A stretch of 64,000 nucleotides of DNA from Vitis vinifera (GCF_030704535.1 NC_081818.1:943001-1007000), one strand, 5' to 3'. Positions 24,701 through 37,449 are shown, counted from the stretch's first letter. Notes: a model not told the origin generated them from the letters alone. Made by a program: numbers and translations.

Positions 24701-27700
24701 CAGTCAGGCTCTCTTCAAACTCGTTTAGTGTTTTTGATGTTTATGTTTCAATGTCTATTTATTATTGTTGGTTTTTCATTAACTGTTCTTTGTCCTACTT
24801 TTGATCATGAACCATATGCAATTATATATTTGATTTAACTATGAATCCAAACTGCAGATTGTGCATGTTACTTTAGATAACTACGAGCGAGATACACATA
24901 ATGGAGAAGATGATGAAAGAGGTGAGCCACATCATAACTGGGTGGATGAAGTAGTTAGATGTGAAGGGAGAGGTGGTGCCGGTGTTGGTAGTGAAATTAG
25001 CCCTAGCTGCCCGGTGATCAGGCCACAAACTGAAAAGAAAGATCCTTCTCTTTTGACAAGGTAGTAGCTAACTCAAAAACCCAAATAAAAAGAATGGTGT
25101 TTTGTTTATCGTATTTCAGACTCTGTAACTTGCCACCATGATGAACATATTGGTTAATTCCTCACTGCAGAGAAGAGATTGAGACACCAAAAGTATGGGC
25201 CCAAATTTGCATCCAAAGAATGGTTGAATTGGCTAAAGAGAGTACAACAATGCGTCGGGTATTGGATCCAATGTTTGTCTACTTCGACACTGGGAGGCAC
25301 TGGGTTCCTCGGCAGGGCTTGGCCTTGGTGGTTCTCTCTGATATGTCCTACTTTGTGGAGAGTATGGGTAAATATAATCTCTCTTTCCACCTCCTCTCAG
25401 GCAGTTTATACCTAATATCTTTTACCAGTAAAAAAATTTACTGATTTAGTTGTGTCATTTATTATTTGTCCGATAGCTGAACATTTTATTTGTTTAACTA
25501 GGATATGTCAAAGTATTTTTCAGCATATACATTGGTATTTCAATTTGAGCACTTTTGTTTGACGCAAAAATGCAAGAGGTAATGACATGCCCATTGAGAA
25601 TAATCCAATGTTTGAATGTAGATTTATAGAAAAACGCATGCATATCCACATGGAAGGAAGGAGTGTCAGTAAAATAGAATGGATAAAATGAATCTAAATT
25701 TGATTCAATGGATTTAATATTTTGTGATACATATAGTTTATATGTTTTAAAACTTGTTGTATGTCTTTTTTTCCCCTGCATCTAGATGCATTTGGGTCAA
25801 ATGTCTTCAACCTGACGCTTTATAGCTTCTATGATCAATTCACATACTGCAAACAGGTTTTGAGCCACATCTCTTCCGGTTACAATTTCCAAATGTAGTT
25901 GCCAAATTCTAAAAGACTAGAAGGCTAGTAAATCTAGATACTTCTGCTAATGCAGCTTCTGTTTCCAGGGGACCAGAAAATGATTTTAGCTGCTGTGATA
26001 CGCCATCTAGACCACAAAAATGTTGCACACGATCCCCAAACCAAATCTTATGTTATCCAAGTTGCCACTGCTTTGGTTCATCAAGTCAGATCAGGAGCCA
26101 TACTGGCAGAAATTGGCTTTGTCAGTGATCTGTGCAGGCACTTGAGAAAAAGTCTCCAGGCCACTGTTGAATCAGCAGGACAGCAAGAATCGGACTTGAA
26201 TATCTCTCTCCAAAACTCAATTGAAGATTGCCTGCTAGAAATTGCCAGGGGGGTAAGTTAGAGTCTGTTTAGCATTGTTTTTAAAAAGCACTTCTAGACT
26301 AAAAGGTGTTTTTGAAGAAATCAGACATTTAACAAAAATTAAAAAACACTTTTAAAAGGTTGAAAAATCACTTATAATACTTTTTGGAAAAATGTTTGAT
26401 AGGTGATTCTTCTAAAAACACTTCCAAGAGAGACACTTTCAAACACTAGAAAATTTTCATCCTTCAAGTATTAAAATACTAAAAACACTTCCTAAAATCA
26501 CTGCCAAATGTACTCTTAGAGCCCATTTGGTAGTGATTTTAGGAAGTGTTTCTAGTATTTTTTATATTTGAAATTTTTTATCTTTTAGGTATTAGAAATG
26601 CCAAAAACACTTTCTAGAATTACTGCCTAACGCACTCTTAGTTACCTTTGTGTTACTTGAAATTTTTTCTTTTAATGGGGCTTGTAATCTATATTACTTT
26701 TGTGCTGGTTGATATTAGATTGGCGATGCACGACCACTATTTGATATGATGGCAATAACTTTGGAAAGTTTGCCATGTGGTGGGGTTGTTGCCCGGGCAA
26801 CTATTGGATCTCTGTTGACCCTGGCTTATATGATTTCACTAGCATCAGTCTCTTCATGCTCACAGCAGGTAAGAGGAGTTTGGTATTCTTATGATATCTT
26901 TTAAAACAAGTTTTTGGATTGTTCTGCCATTCTCTTATGTTCTGGGTCTCTCTGCAAATTTGTTGTTGTAATGTCACTAGATATTACTAGCATGTGCTCC
27001 TTTTATTCCCAGCCCAATAACCTTTTTGTTTCTCAAAAACATTTTAATGCAGGTGTTTCCAGAATCACTTCTTGTCCAACTTTTGAAAGTAATGTTGCAT
27101 CCAGATGTTGAGGCACGTCTTGGAGCACACCAAATATTTTCTGTTCTTCTCATACCAAGTTCTAACCATCCTAGACAAACGGTTGCTTCTTTGCGATCTG
27201 GTTATCTTTATGAACAAAGAAGATGGCATTCCAATACTGCATCTGCATGTGCTTCAATTACTGCTCGACTTGAGAAGCTCCGTAAAGAGAAGGATGGCAC
27301 TAAAATAGAACATGGGAATAATGTTCAAGATGATCTTAAGGAAAAAGAAATTGCTGAAGAAGACTGGAAACATGGGCGGGCCCGCAAGAATTCCCCTAAT
27401 TTTTACAACTTAAGTTCTATTATTGACCGGACAGCTGGATCAACCAGCTTGACTGAGTCCGTAAGCATTTTTTGTTATTTCCTTGAGGAGTTGTGTGCAT
27501 GTTCATGTATTTGTGTAATTATGATCAGTTTCACTACATTAAACAGTAAGCATAATTCATTGATTGGCACAGGAACCATATATTCTGAAGGTTAGTGAGG
27601 ACCAAATAGCTCAGCTCCTGTCTGCCTTTTGGATTCAAGCCAATCTTCCAGATAATTTGCCTTCAAATATTGAAGCTATAGCTCATTCTTTCAGCTTAAC

Positions 27701-29950
27701 GCTTATTTCTTCACGCTTGAAGGTAACATATTTTTTCTTCCTCCCTCCCTCCCTCCATCTCTCTTTCCTTTTAAAGTTCTCGATGATAGATTTCTACCTT
27801 AAAATGCAATGTAGGATCCAGTGGAGCAGTTTGATTCTCATAGGGTGTTAACTATTTTCCTGTATCACTTGTGTTTAAAATCCTTGCAGTCTTTTTTTTC
27901 TTTATTAATTTTTTGTTTTCTAAAATTTTCTGTGGATGGATACATGTAGATGTATATATTGCTGTGCTGTTGTCATTACTCATGAAATCTCTCAAACTCT
28001 GTAATGTTGCAGAACCCCAATGACAACCTTGTGGTCCGCTTTTTCCAGCTTCCCCTATCTCTGAGGAATATATCCTTGGACCCGAGCAATGGTATGGGCT
28101 ATTGAATTTCTTGAACAGCCTTTCATAATTTGGAGAATGTTGAGGATGCACAATTCAAACTTTTCTGCTTCTTTGGCAGGGACGCTGTCTCCGGCATGCC
28201 AGAGATCAATCCTTGTGCTGTCAACTGGGATGTTGATGTTTGTGGCGAAGATTTATCAGATTCCCGACCTTAATGATTTGATGAAGACCTTAGTTCCATA
28301 TGATGTGAGTTTTACTCTGTGTGCTGCCAACCAAAATGCCTGATTTTCTATTGACATTCATTTTTTTTTTTCTGAGGAATGTATTCTTAACATCAGGTTG
28401 ATCCTTTTGTGGCCATTAACGATGACCTTCAAGTATGTGTAAAGCCTCAAGCAAATGTGAGAGATTATGGATCTGTCACTGATAATCAAGTTGCAATGTC
28501 ATTGCTTTTGGAGTTACGAAACAAAATCTATGAGTCCGACAAGGTCATAATGGACATCTTAATTCAGAGTCTATCTAGCATTACTGAGGTACGCCATTTC
28601 ATTGTGGGTGAGTGGGTGTGTGGGTGGGGTGACACCTACATAACTACCTAATACATGATAGTTTTGGATCTAAATTCATCTTTTTCTGCTTGTTAAGTTG
28701 GATGCAGATGAACTGGCTAAGCAACTGTCTGAAACATTCACTCCTGATGATGCATTATTGTTTGGTCCACAATCAATATTCGGCCTAGAACACATTCAAA
28801 CGGTTTCACTTCCCAAGGAATCACTTTCTTTTGATGGGGTATGCTCTCTTGTGATCATTATCTATTGTTTTTTGAAATTGCATTAATTTGGAGATAATTT
28901 CTCATAAAGCTCAATTTTTGGGTGTGCTCTTTCACAAACCAGCCACCAGCCACCTTTCCAATTAGGATTCAATCTATACGAAGGAAGAGTCATGATAATA
29001 ATTGAAATAAGATTTTATGATTATGATTGTCACTTTTGTTGCAGGATTTTCCACCAAATTCATTAGTTGAGGAAGACCTGATTAGCGAATCATCTGTTGT
29101 AGACCTCTCCCGCTTCATTCCCAAAATGCCTGCATCCCCTTCTCTGTCGCACGTGATTAGCATTGGGCAGCTGCTTGAATCGGTAATCTCTCTCTTTCTC
29201 TCTCTCTCTCTCTCTTATCAAAAACATGCACATTTGTATATGAATTTAGTGAATCCCCCTAGTCACCTTTTTACTTTTATTTGAAAGCTTTCTTTACTAT
29301 GGACCTGAGGGGATCTGGAGTTTAAGATTATAAGCTCTGATGGCTGACTTGATCACAAAGGTTTTCCCAAACAAAGGGCACAACAAAAATATGTGTGCTT
29401 GTGCAGTGGATCTTTCCCGACTATCTACTTACATGCAAGCATCCATTGATATGGGGTTTGGAGAATAAAAACCCCCATCCAAAATGACATTTGAGATTGA
29501 GTGATGCAAATTCTTCCTAATGTTTACAAACGGATTTGTTCTCAGGCGCTTGAGGTAGCTGGTCAAGTGGCTGGAACATCTGTCTCGACTTCACCCCTCC
29601 CATACAGCGCCATGGCTAGCCAGTGTGAAGCTCTTGGCAGTGGCACCAGGAGGAAGCTCTCCAGTTGGTTGACCCATGAAAATGGTTACACCATCGGACC
29701 TGACAAACCGTTTCCAACATTCCCTGCAGACGGGTGCTCAGCAATCACAAACGTGAGAACTTAAATCCATTTCAGGGTCAGGATTCAGACCCATAATGTA
29801 TATCATGCTCTAACATAGCTCTGGTTTATGCAGATCACAAGTGATGGCAGGTCTGTTCCTGGTGGCAAGTTATCGTTGGATCCATGGCTGGCAATGAGGC
29901 TGCCTCCTGCGAGCCCATTCGACAATTTCCTCCGAGCAGCTGGCTGTTAA
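21728..29950 (+). CDS. EFR3: EFR3 / SEMI-ROLLED LEAF2-like membrane scaffold (ARM-repeat protein)
   Basis: Twenty exons fit one frame of 1030 residues: 21728-21862, 22564-22638, 22788-22903, 23230-23344, 23906-24034, 24218-24265, 24858-25060, 25171-25367, 25786-25856, 25956-26252, 26719-26868, 27053-27460, 27573-27722, 28013-28091, 28180-28304, 28397-28588, 28698-28838, 29045-29182, 29546-29752, 29834-29950. The N-terminus has a Cys cluster (C12, C16, C18, C19) followed by a basic patch (RSRSRQPVKRYKK), as in EFR3 proteins where palmitoylation anchors the scaffold. KRYKKLLAEIFPKS and NPFRIPKIAKYLEERCYKEL are typical family blocks. The rest is helical and ARM/HEAT-like. The C-terminus is conserved in plants (PASPFDNFLRAAGC). 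In yeast and animals EFR3 recruits PI4-kinase to the plasma membrane; rice SRL2 affects leaf rolling. Intron 10 carries two MITEs. Confidence 0.93.
26261..26515. mobile_element. Tourist-like (PIF/Harbinger) MITE 1 in EFR3-like intron 10
   Basis: This 255 bp element lies between TTA (26258-26260) and TTA (26516-26518). The left end is GAGTCTGTTTAGCATTG and the right end, reverse-complemented, is GAGTACATTTGGCAGTG. The TTA duplication and GAGT..GTTT ends fit Tourist-like elements. It has no coding capacity. Confidence 0.8.
26519..26637. mobile_element. Tourist-like MITE 2, abutting MITE 1
   Basis: This 119 bp element is bordered by TTA (26516-26518 and 26638-26640). Its ends, GAGCCCATTTGGTAGTG and the reverse complement GAGTGCGTTAGGCAGTA, match each other and MITE 1. 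It is almost only inverted repeat. It shares the middle TTA with MITE 1. Confidence 0.8.
29186..29214. repeat. CT microsatellite in EFR3-like intron 18
   Basis: A (CT)n-rich tract with one interruption follows the donor at 29183. It is a likely length-polymorphic marker. Confidence 0.7.
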
Positions 29951-31100
29951 AGAAAAGGAGGAGAAGCTATGCCATCTCTCCCTGTTGTGTCTAACTCTGT
30001 AAAGTGATGGGTACTGATTAGAGTTCTTACTTAGCTCAATGTATGATTTTACACTCAGAACTAAGATGTTTTCAGTATGTTGTATCATTCTATGCATTAT
30101 TCTCCTCGTACTTCGATCTAGTCTGAGTGTTTGGTTATGAATCTCTCACTCTCTTCTGTTGTGTGGGTTTTTTCTCCTCTTTTCTTCTGACTCAGAAAAG
30201 CCTGGAAAATTTTTCTGGGTTTCTTGATTGTTCTTTGGCATGGCACCTAGCATTTGGGTATCTGCTTCCTCATTGTATTGCAGATTACAAGTCCTTGCAA
30301 CTTTTGCAGCAAAACCTAGTTTCATGGGAGGATGAGAGTTGAAAATGTTGAGGGGAAAAGATTTTACAAATTCTATTGAAGATAGATTTACATAAATTCT
30401 CAAATTCTAGGAAAATGCCAAGAAATTTAATGGGCTTCTTGTCCTAAGGTGGTTAAACTATGAGCCATTGATGTGTGTATTGTAAGGGTTTGTGAGTGAT
30501 TTTAAAGTAGGTTAAAAATAGTATTACTGTTTGAAAAAGTTATTCTTATAAAAGTTAGACAATTAGGCTTGTTAAATAGGATTTAATGCGTTGCATTTAT
30601 TAACTAGTCTAATCATTTAAAATTCAAATAGTGGTTCAATTAATATAAAAATTTATGGACAAAATCGATATAAAATGAGTATTATTTCTCTTATACATAA
30701 AACCATATTTTCCTGATTTTTTTAATGATAAATAAACTCAAAAGCAAATAAAACTCAATGTGTTGAATCCATTAATTAGTCTAGTAATTTCTAAAAATAG
30801 GTTGAAGCTCAAATAATGATCTAATTAATACTATAAATTTAAAAACAAAAATGGATTTGGATCGATTCTATAAATCTCTTTAGAATTATATTTTTTCATT
30901 TCTTTTACTAGACAAATAAAATTCAAATTAAACAAGACCTAATGCATTAGATTCGTTAACAATTTAGTAATTTTTAAAAATGATTTGAAACTCAAATAAT
31001 AAACCTATTAACATAAAAAATTTATGGATAAAAATTAGTTTATAATAACTATTTTTTTTTTTACACATAATTATTTATTTTTTTTTGTAAATTTTATCTC
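29951..31100. other. EFR3-like 3' UTR and spacer
   Basis: The 3' UTR probably extends a few hundred bases past 29950. From 30430 on, diverged repeats such as 'ttaataatttagtaatttttaaaaat' and 'aaactcaaataatgaacc' recur (about 30600, 30770 and 30950). No gene is seen. Confidence 0.5.
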
Positions 31101-31102
31101 TA

Positions 31103-31520
31103 GAGAATGGAATGTGGGCCCAAATATGTGTTAGTAGGCCCGAGCCCAACATCCATATTTTTATAAAATTTTAGAAAATTATTTTTTATTTTTAATTTAA
31201 AAACAGTTTTTAAAAACAAGCATAGAAAACATGGCGAAACTGACCATAAGCCTCCTAAGAACAAAATAAGTTTTTTTAGTAAGTAAAAGTGGCACGAAAA
31301 TGGAATATGGGCCCAAATATGCGTTAGTAGGCTTGAGCCCAAACACCCGTATTTTTATAAAATTTTAGTGTCGGACCAAGCAGCACTAAGCCTCTTAATA
31401 GCAAAATAAGGGCTTTTTTAGTAAGCAAAAGTGGCACGAAAATGGAACATGGGCCAAAATATGTGTTATAGCCCTGGGCAAATCCAGCCCATATACGGCC
31501 CAAATGCAAATGCCAGCCCA
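31103..31520 (+). promoter_or_regulatory. COX5C promoter with reiterated TGGGCY (site II) modules
   Basis: Nine TGGGCY-like motifs lie in ~400 bp: TGGGCC at 31115, 31308 and 31450 (plus) and 31497 (minus); TGGGCT on the minus strand at 31143, 31336, 31486 and 31515; and TGGGCA at 31475. Several sit inside a module (ATGGAAT.TGGGCCCAAATATG.GTTAGTAGG) that is present at 31106 and 31300, with a shorter variant at 31442. Site II elements are established regulators of nuclear respiratory genes in Arabidopsis, including COX5c; action here is inferred. Confidence 0.7.
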
Positions 31521-31600
31521 ATCGCAACGGAACTCAAACAGGCTACAAAAGCGAACCTAGTGGTTGACGTCTCTCAGTTCCACTCGTTCGCCATTTCCAG
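31521..31600 (+). other. Probable COX5C non-coding leader exon
   Basis: The sequence from the end of the TGGGCY cluster to CCATTTCCAG before GTTCTC at 31601 fits a short 5' UTR exon. The acceptor GTGCAG at 35131-35136 then joins it to the exon containing the COX5C ATG. The TSS is not determined. Confidence 0.55.
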
Positions 31601-34600
31601 GTTCTCTCTTTTTCTGTCTCTGTATATATTTATTTTTAATTTTTATTTATTTATTTACTTGTAGATCTGATAGATCTAGCTTGATGATCTGCTATTTCTA
31701 GTTATCGAGATATTTTTCTTGTGGTTGATATTATGAATATTGTTGGGTTTTTTTTGTTTTTTTTTTTAAATTTATTTTTTAGTAAAAATTTTGGATTATT
31801 TCTGATGAATCTGTTGTTATTCCCGTTAATTCCCTACTTCCAATTACAAAAAAGAAAAAAGAAAAAATAATAAGAGCCGTCCAAAATAGCCATCGAAAGT
31901 CTGAATTTATTTTTTTTCCTGGTCGGGGTTGGTTGCATATTGAGGGATTTACAGTAAATTCCCTAGTATAGGCAAGATGGAATTGAATTCGCGGTGGTTC
32001 GAATGATTTGGTTGAATTTTGGGGGGAAACCCTCCAAAATAGTCATTCAAGTTCAATTTTTTTCCCTTATTGGGTTGGGGGCGCGGTTTGTATATTGAGG
32101 GACTTACAATAAATTCTCTATCATGCTATAGCAAGACGGAATTGAATTTGTGGGTTTGAATAATTTGATTGAATTTTGGGAATTTGAGTTTGATAATACC
32201 CTTTACATTTTATGGATTCCATGTAGAAATTCTTGAATTCTGCACTAGAATTGGTGGGCTGGGAATTTACAATGCATTTTACAGATTCTATGTTTATTGT
32301 AAACTATAGCAAGATGAAATATTTGTGGGTTGGAGGAATTTGCTTGAATTTTGTGAATTTAAATTTGATGATACACCTAATATTTTAGGGTTATTTGATT
32401 AAAAGGAAGATTGAAAAATGCAAATTTGTAAGAATGTCCTCCATCTTTTAAAAACATGAAATATAGTCTCTTTTGGAAAAAACTACCCTTCAAATTTTTT
32501 TTAATCCCTATTTCACACATCAATCACTTTTTGGATGAAGAGTTAAAAGGTAAAAATGTCAAAACAAGGTTATATATGTATATATATGCAATTTTCAATA
32601 TATTGAAGTTGTTTTTCCAAATACGGGTGTTATTTCATCCTTTATAATCAAATATTTCTATATTTTATGGATTCCCCATGAAAAGATTCTCGAACACTGC
32701 AATAGAATGTGTATTTAGCGGAAAAAATGTGATCGGATTGGTGAGAAAATGGTTTTTGGAGCAATACTTAGGTTTGAATGTGTAGAGGAACCTCCTATCC
32801 CCAATAAATGGCAGAAGTTGATTCAATAGTTTAGGGTATCTAAAATAAAGTTTGGGTAACTGTTTCTGCATAATGGGGTGCGAAGAGGTTTCTTGATGGT
32901 GGCGCTTCTGTAAGTGCTGCAGTGTGTATGGCATTTTTCTTGTGTATCAAGAGTGCAGCTTGAGTTTGTTGGCATTAATATTGCCAGAGTCCTGTGAGGA
33001 TGATAATGTAATTTCCCTTGCATTTATATATCATTTCTGGGATGATATCTAACCTGTATCGTCTAGAAATATGGCTCTAATGTTTTTATTTATAGAACCA
33101 CTCCTAAAAATGATTTAGAAGCCTGTTGGTGCTAAAATGCTTATTTGTTATGACTTGGATGGACTGAAAATTATTTTCAAACAAAGTTTTCAAAAGCATT
33201 TCTGAGGCATGCTTCAAGGTGTGCACTGAGGTGTTAGAAAAATTGCAAGACTCCCAAAAGGTGTATGCCTTTGGGGTTGAAGCTCATCTCAGACATGCTT
33301 TTGGTGTGCCTTTTGCACACTGTTGCATGAGGTGTAAGCTGAAGATTCTCCTTGCTGAGGTGGCTTGGAAAAAATAAAAGGAAAAAAAAACTATCTTTAA
33401 CCCCAAAGATCCCACAGAAGGTGAAATCAAAGAGACATTAAAAAAAACCTTAACCCTTGGTCTTGCTGTCACTGCAATACCTCACTATTGCCAGTGTTGC
33501 TGTCACCACCACCATCTCTGGCCATTCTTAACAATGTCAATGGCTTCTCACCTTCGTTCTAGTGTTGGTAGCTTCTCTCCCTCTCCCTCTTGTCTATTGC
33601 CAGTGTTGCTGTCACCACCACCATCTCTGGCCACTCTCAACAATGTCGACAGCTTCTCACCTTTGTTCTAGTGTCGGTAACTTCTCGCCCTCTCCGTCTT
33701 GTTGTGCTCCATCATGCCTGCTAAGTCTTCTCTCATCCCCTCTCTCCCGTAACTTTCTTTCCCCTCTCCTTTATTTTAACTTTTATCTCGTCTCCCACCC
33801 TCCTTTTTTATTTTATTTTTTCTATTTTTACTTTTTTCCTTTTATTTTTATTGTCTATTTTCCTTCCTAAATAGATTCTCACCCTACCGTTTTTCTTAAC
33901 ATTTATTTTTCTTTTTTACAGGACAAGGTTTCTTAGCCTATTTTTTCCTTTTTATGTGGCAAAATTTCCAAAGTAAATAAAATTTATTAATTTATCTTTC
34001 ACTAGATATTTGTTTTAGTGTTGGATATTTGTGTTGATCTTAATAAAATTTATTACATATCAGTATTTAATTTTGAAATTATTCATTAACAAAGGGACCT
34101 AAAGAATTTCAATTCCATTATCCCAATTTAGTTATTATTTTTCCAAATAGAAAAAAAAAATTATGTAATTAAATATTTGTTCTTTAATGTACTAAAAAAA
34201 TTTTGTAATTTATTTAATATCATTTTAGTAAAAGTTTATTTAATTCATTATTTTTGTATATGTCAAATTATTTTTAAATATTTATTAATTAGCCAAAAGG
34301 CTTATGCTTGCCTCACAAGCACAAAACATCTTGTCTTATATGCCTTTGCCCTTAAAAACTTTCTTTGCAAAATTAGAACTTCAAATTTTTGGGATCCATT
34401 CTGTACTTTGGTTGTGTTTTCACTTGTGTTCTTGAGCCTTGGAGAAATGCTTTCCAATTTGATTGGGTTTGTGTTCTCTAATAAACATGGTAGCTTTAAA
34501 TGAAATAGCCCCATTTCTTCTCTTGATTCCGCGTACTCTTTCATTCATATGTTTGTTAACCTGAAATTGCTGTAGCTGGGTAGTTTGCCTTTCAATTCCT

Positions 34601-35136
34601 TGATGTTTTCTTCCCTCTTTTTATCAAGTATTTGATGGATGCAGGCTTCAAAATAGAACATGGTATCTTTGTAGTGCAAGTGTCAAGCTCAATGGACAAG
34701 TTGTATGTTTAGAACTGTGCACTAGATTACAATTAATTGCATAAAGAAAATTGGATAACTATTAGAAAGGTGATAAGATGAACTTAAGTTTTGGGGAATT
34801 TGAGAACTACTCAAGACCAAATTGGTTTGAATCAAAAACAAAAAGCTCTCATTTATTCTTCGACATTTTAAGCCGATCCACTTTAAACATGTTGTCAAGT
34901 TCTCATGATTTAAACCATCCTGAGATACACTCATCGAGAAGTGCCACTACAACATACTTGGGCTTGGTATTTTGGTTTTACAGTTTTTGGAGAAAATGTG
35001 ATTATACTCATAGTTGATATAGATAGCAATGACCTTCATAAAGGCAGGGTTTTGGTGGAATAGAAGTGCCGTTTTAGGTATTCTTGAACTAATTTTCTTG
35101 TCATAATTATTCATAACATTCCCTTTCTATGTGCAG
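31601..35136 (+). other. COX5C leader intron (about 3.5 kb)
   Basis: It runs from GTTCTC at 31601 to GTGCAG at 35136, 27 bases before the ATG. It holds AT-rich sequence and a 109 bp tandem duplication (33486-33703). A related segment is repeated near 31975 and 32100 (GCAAGA(T/C)GGAATTGAATT). No second gene is seen. Leader introns are known in Arabidopsis COX5c genes and raise their expression. Confidence 0.55.
33486..33703. repeat. Two-copy tandem repeat, period 109 bp
   Basis: Unit 1 starts at 33486 and unit 2 at 33595. Both read TATTGCCAGTGTTGCTGTCA, then a CACCACCAC stretch, CTTCTCACCTT and GTTCTAGTGT. They differ at around ten sites. The repeat is in the COX5C leader intron. Confidence 0.85.
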
Positions 35137-35163
35137 GAATTGGTTTATAACTAGATAAGCAAA

Positions 35164-35355
35164 ATGGCTGCTCATAAGATTGCACATGCCACCTTGAAAG
35201 GTCCAAGTGTTGTGAAGGAGATCTGTATCGGGGCCACACTTGGCTTGCTTGCTGGTGGCTTGTGGAAGATGCATCACTGGAATGAGCAGAAAAAGCTCAG
35301 GACATTTTATGATATGCTGGAGAAAGATCAAATTAGTGTTGTTGTGGATGAGTAG
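35164..35355 (+). CDS. COX5C: Cytochrome c oxidase subunit 5C (COX5C)
   Basis: A 63-residue protein is encoded in one exon. It begins MAAHKIAHATLKGPSVVKEI and ends with the family's EKDQISVVVDE tail. One membrane segment at about residues 20-34 (ICIGATLGLLAGGLW) is followed by KMHHWNEQKK, typical of plant subunit 5C. It is a small nuclear-encoded subunit of respiratory complex IV in the inner mitochondrial membrane. Length and start match the family (63-64 residues), and the ATG follows a non-coding exon start at 35137. Promoter TGGGCY modules and a long leader intron suggest the regulation known for this family. Confidence 0.96.
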   Translation: MAAHKIAHATLKGPSVVKEICIGATLGLLAGGLWKMHHWNEQKKLRTFYDMLEKDQISVVVDE

Positions 35356-36930
35356 CTCCCCCGTATCCGTTTTGATTCTGTCAATGTCTTCTCCTTTAGC
35401 AATTTGGTCAGCTTGGGTTCCTCAAGATCTATTCTAAGATGCAAATGAGCATACTTGGTTAATCACTGGCTATTGAGAAATAAGTTTTTTCTGATTCTGA
35501 AACTTGTAAGACCGAGGCCATTATATCCAGTAAACCCTTTTTCTGTTGTGTTTTGCCGTCATGATTAATTGAAATGCTACAGAAGATTTCCATGCTAGTG
35601 GTATAGCTTTTAGCTAATTCCAGATTAGGGTTCCCCGGTCTTTCTATAAAGCGTCATATGCTTGAACAAGTTTCAAAACTAATCCTAAACAAGGCTGCAA
35701 CCCTAAATTAGTTTTCAGCTCATCCTTTTACCGTCCTCCATACAATATCATCTGTATGCCTGTGAGCAATTACAGGATGAGTTAGCTTATTTTTTCACAT
35801 GATCAGTTGAAATGCCAGCAAAATCATAGGATTAGACCGAGTTTGATGCTAACCCTAAACATAGCTGCAACCCCAAATAAGCTTTCTGTGCATCCCATCA
35901 CCATCCTCCATCTCATGTCATAGAAACTACTAAAGCAGATGGATCTAGTCTATTAGTTCTGATAAGCAATTACAGGTGTCTGAAGAAATATATCTTGGGA
36001 TGGATTTTGATAAAGTTGGAAGTATGGGCTTTGAAAATTTTGACTAAGCTTGTCCCATGTTTGGAATAGCTAGGCCCAGAAGTTTAGCAGCAACCAAGAG
36101 AATCCAAGGTACTCAATCCACTACAAGTGCTAAAATCTGCCCACCAAACATGCCATCTTCAACCTCTCCTGCCCTGTATCTAAAATTTTGGGTTCTGGGT
36201 CAGCTCAGGAAATGTTGTTAGGGTTTGTATTAGGGAAATGATGCTGGTGTTAGGGTTTTTGAATTGGGGAATATGGGGTTGCTATTAGGAGGGCTGTGTA
36301 TGGCTTGATCGATTACTGATTCATTTTCTAGCTCTAAAGCCTAATCGAACTAATCCAGTCAGTGACAAAATCTCTAGAGAAAACCAATTGGTTGGGTTGG
36401 GTTCGGTTCATGAGTACTAACCAATTAAGCCAGTCAGATTATTCGGTTTGGTTAGAAAGCCAACTATTTTTTGTTAATTTGGTATAAAATCCAAAGTGTC
36501 TAAAATAGGGTATGCAAACCAAAAAGACATTCGATCAATTTGGTTCAGTTTTGATTAGATTCAGATTTTTCAGTAACACCTCTGGTTATTAGGGTTTACT
36601 GTTTGGTGGAAGAGACAAATAGGACTTGTAAGAGAAAAGAGGACGCAAGGGTGATGATCACACAGGTTGAAAGGGGTGGTGGGCTATGCACCTTATCAAA
36701 AATCCAGGTTTGGTGGGACTATAAACACTTTCCAAAACATTTGGATAAGTCCTCGAAGGTGCAAAGGGCCCCCCATATGTACAATTCAACTCAACACCCC
36801 CACCCACTTGCCTGTTTCCATTATCATTCACCAAAAACCCTAAACTCTCTTCTAGTGTTTTCAACTTTCCTTTTGGGTCTTGTTTGGTTATTCAAAAATA
36901 GCAAGAAAAGGAAGATTTTGTTATGAATAA
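35356..36930. other. COX5C 3' UTR and spacer with a diverged duplication
   Basis: The 3' UTR likely ends near 35550. Two related stretches follow: AATCCTAAACAAGGCTGCAA at about 35681 and CCCTAAACATAGCTGCAACC at about 35853, each followed by 'catc..ac.atcctccat' and 'agcaattacagg'. A short frame at 36603-36926 has no recognisable features. No gene is supported. Confidence 0.5.
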
Positions 36931-37449
36931 TGATTTTCCTATTTTTAGTGTCCATGAAGAAAATCCAATATGTTTTTAAATTATTTAATTTTTATGTAAC
37001 GGAAAAAGTATATAAAATCTATTTTTATTTTCTTTATTTTAAAGAAATGAATACATAAATGTCTTCTTTTTTTTCTTTTTCTTTTTATACCAGGCCTAAA
37101 ATTAAATTCCAAAAATGTAGCTGTTAGATTTTTTTTTTCTTTTCTGGGGGGGGGGGGGGTTATTAAGATAATAATAAATTGAATTTTTCGAAATACCTAT
37201 TTAGGATATGTTTGATTTTTGAAAAATTTAAAGGAAATAAAAAAAATAAAAAATTGAAAAAAAATTCTTTTATTTAATTTTGCATGAAATATTTGAGGGA
37301 AAGAGATCAAACTTATTAAGAATGCATCTTTTTCCTTCTTTTTTCTTTACCTTCTTCATAATATGAAAACATAAAAAAAAAATATTTTTCTAGATATTTT
37401 TTCTTTTTCTAATACTTTTTAAGGGGTTTCTTATTATTAAAACTTGATT

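Noticed and set aside
33486..33703. Repeat array that could suggest CRISPR-like structure
   Set aside because: Only two long adjacent copies without spacers, in a plant intron; it is a simple tandem duplication.
36603..36926. Open frame of 107 codons
   Set aside because: No family motif, ends in T/A-rich intergenic sequence and has no splice or promoter context.
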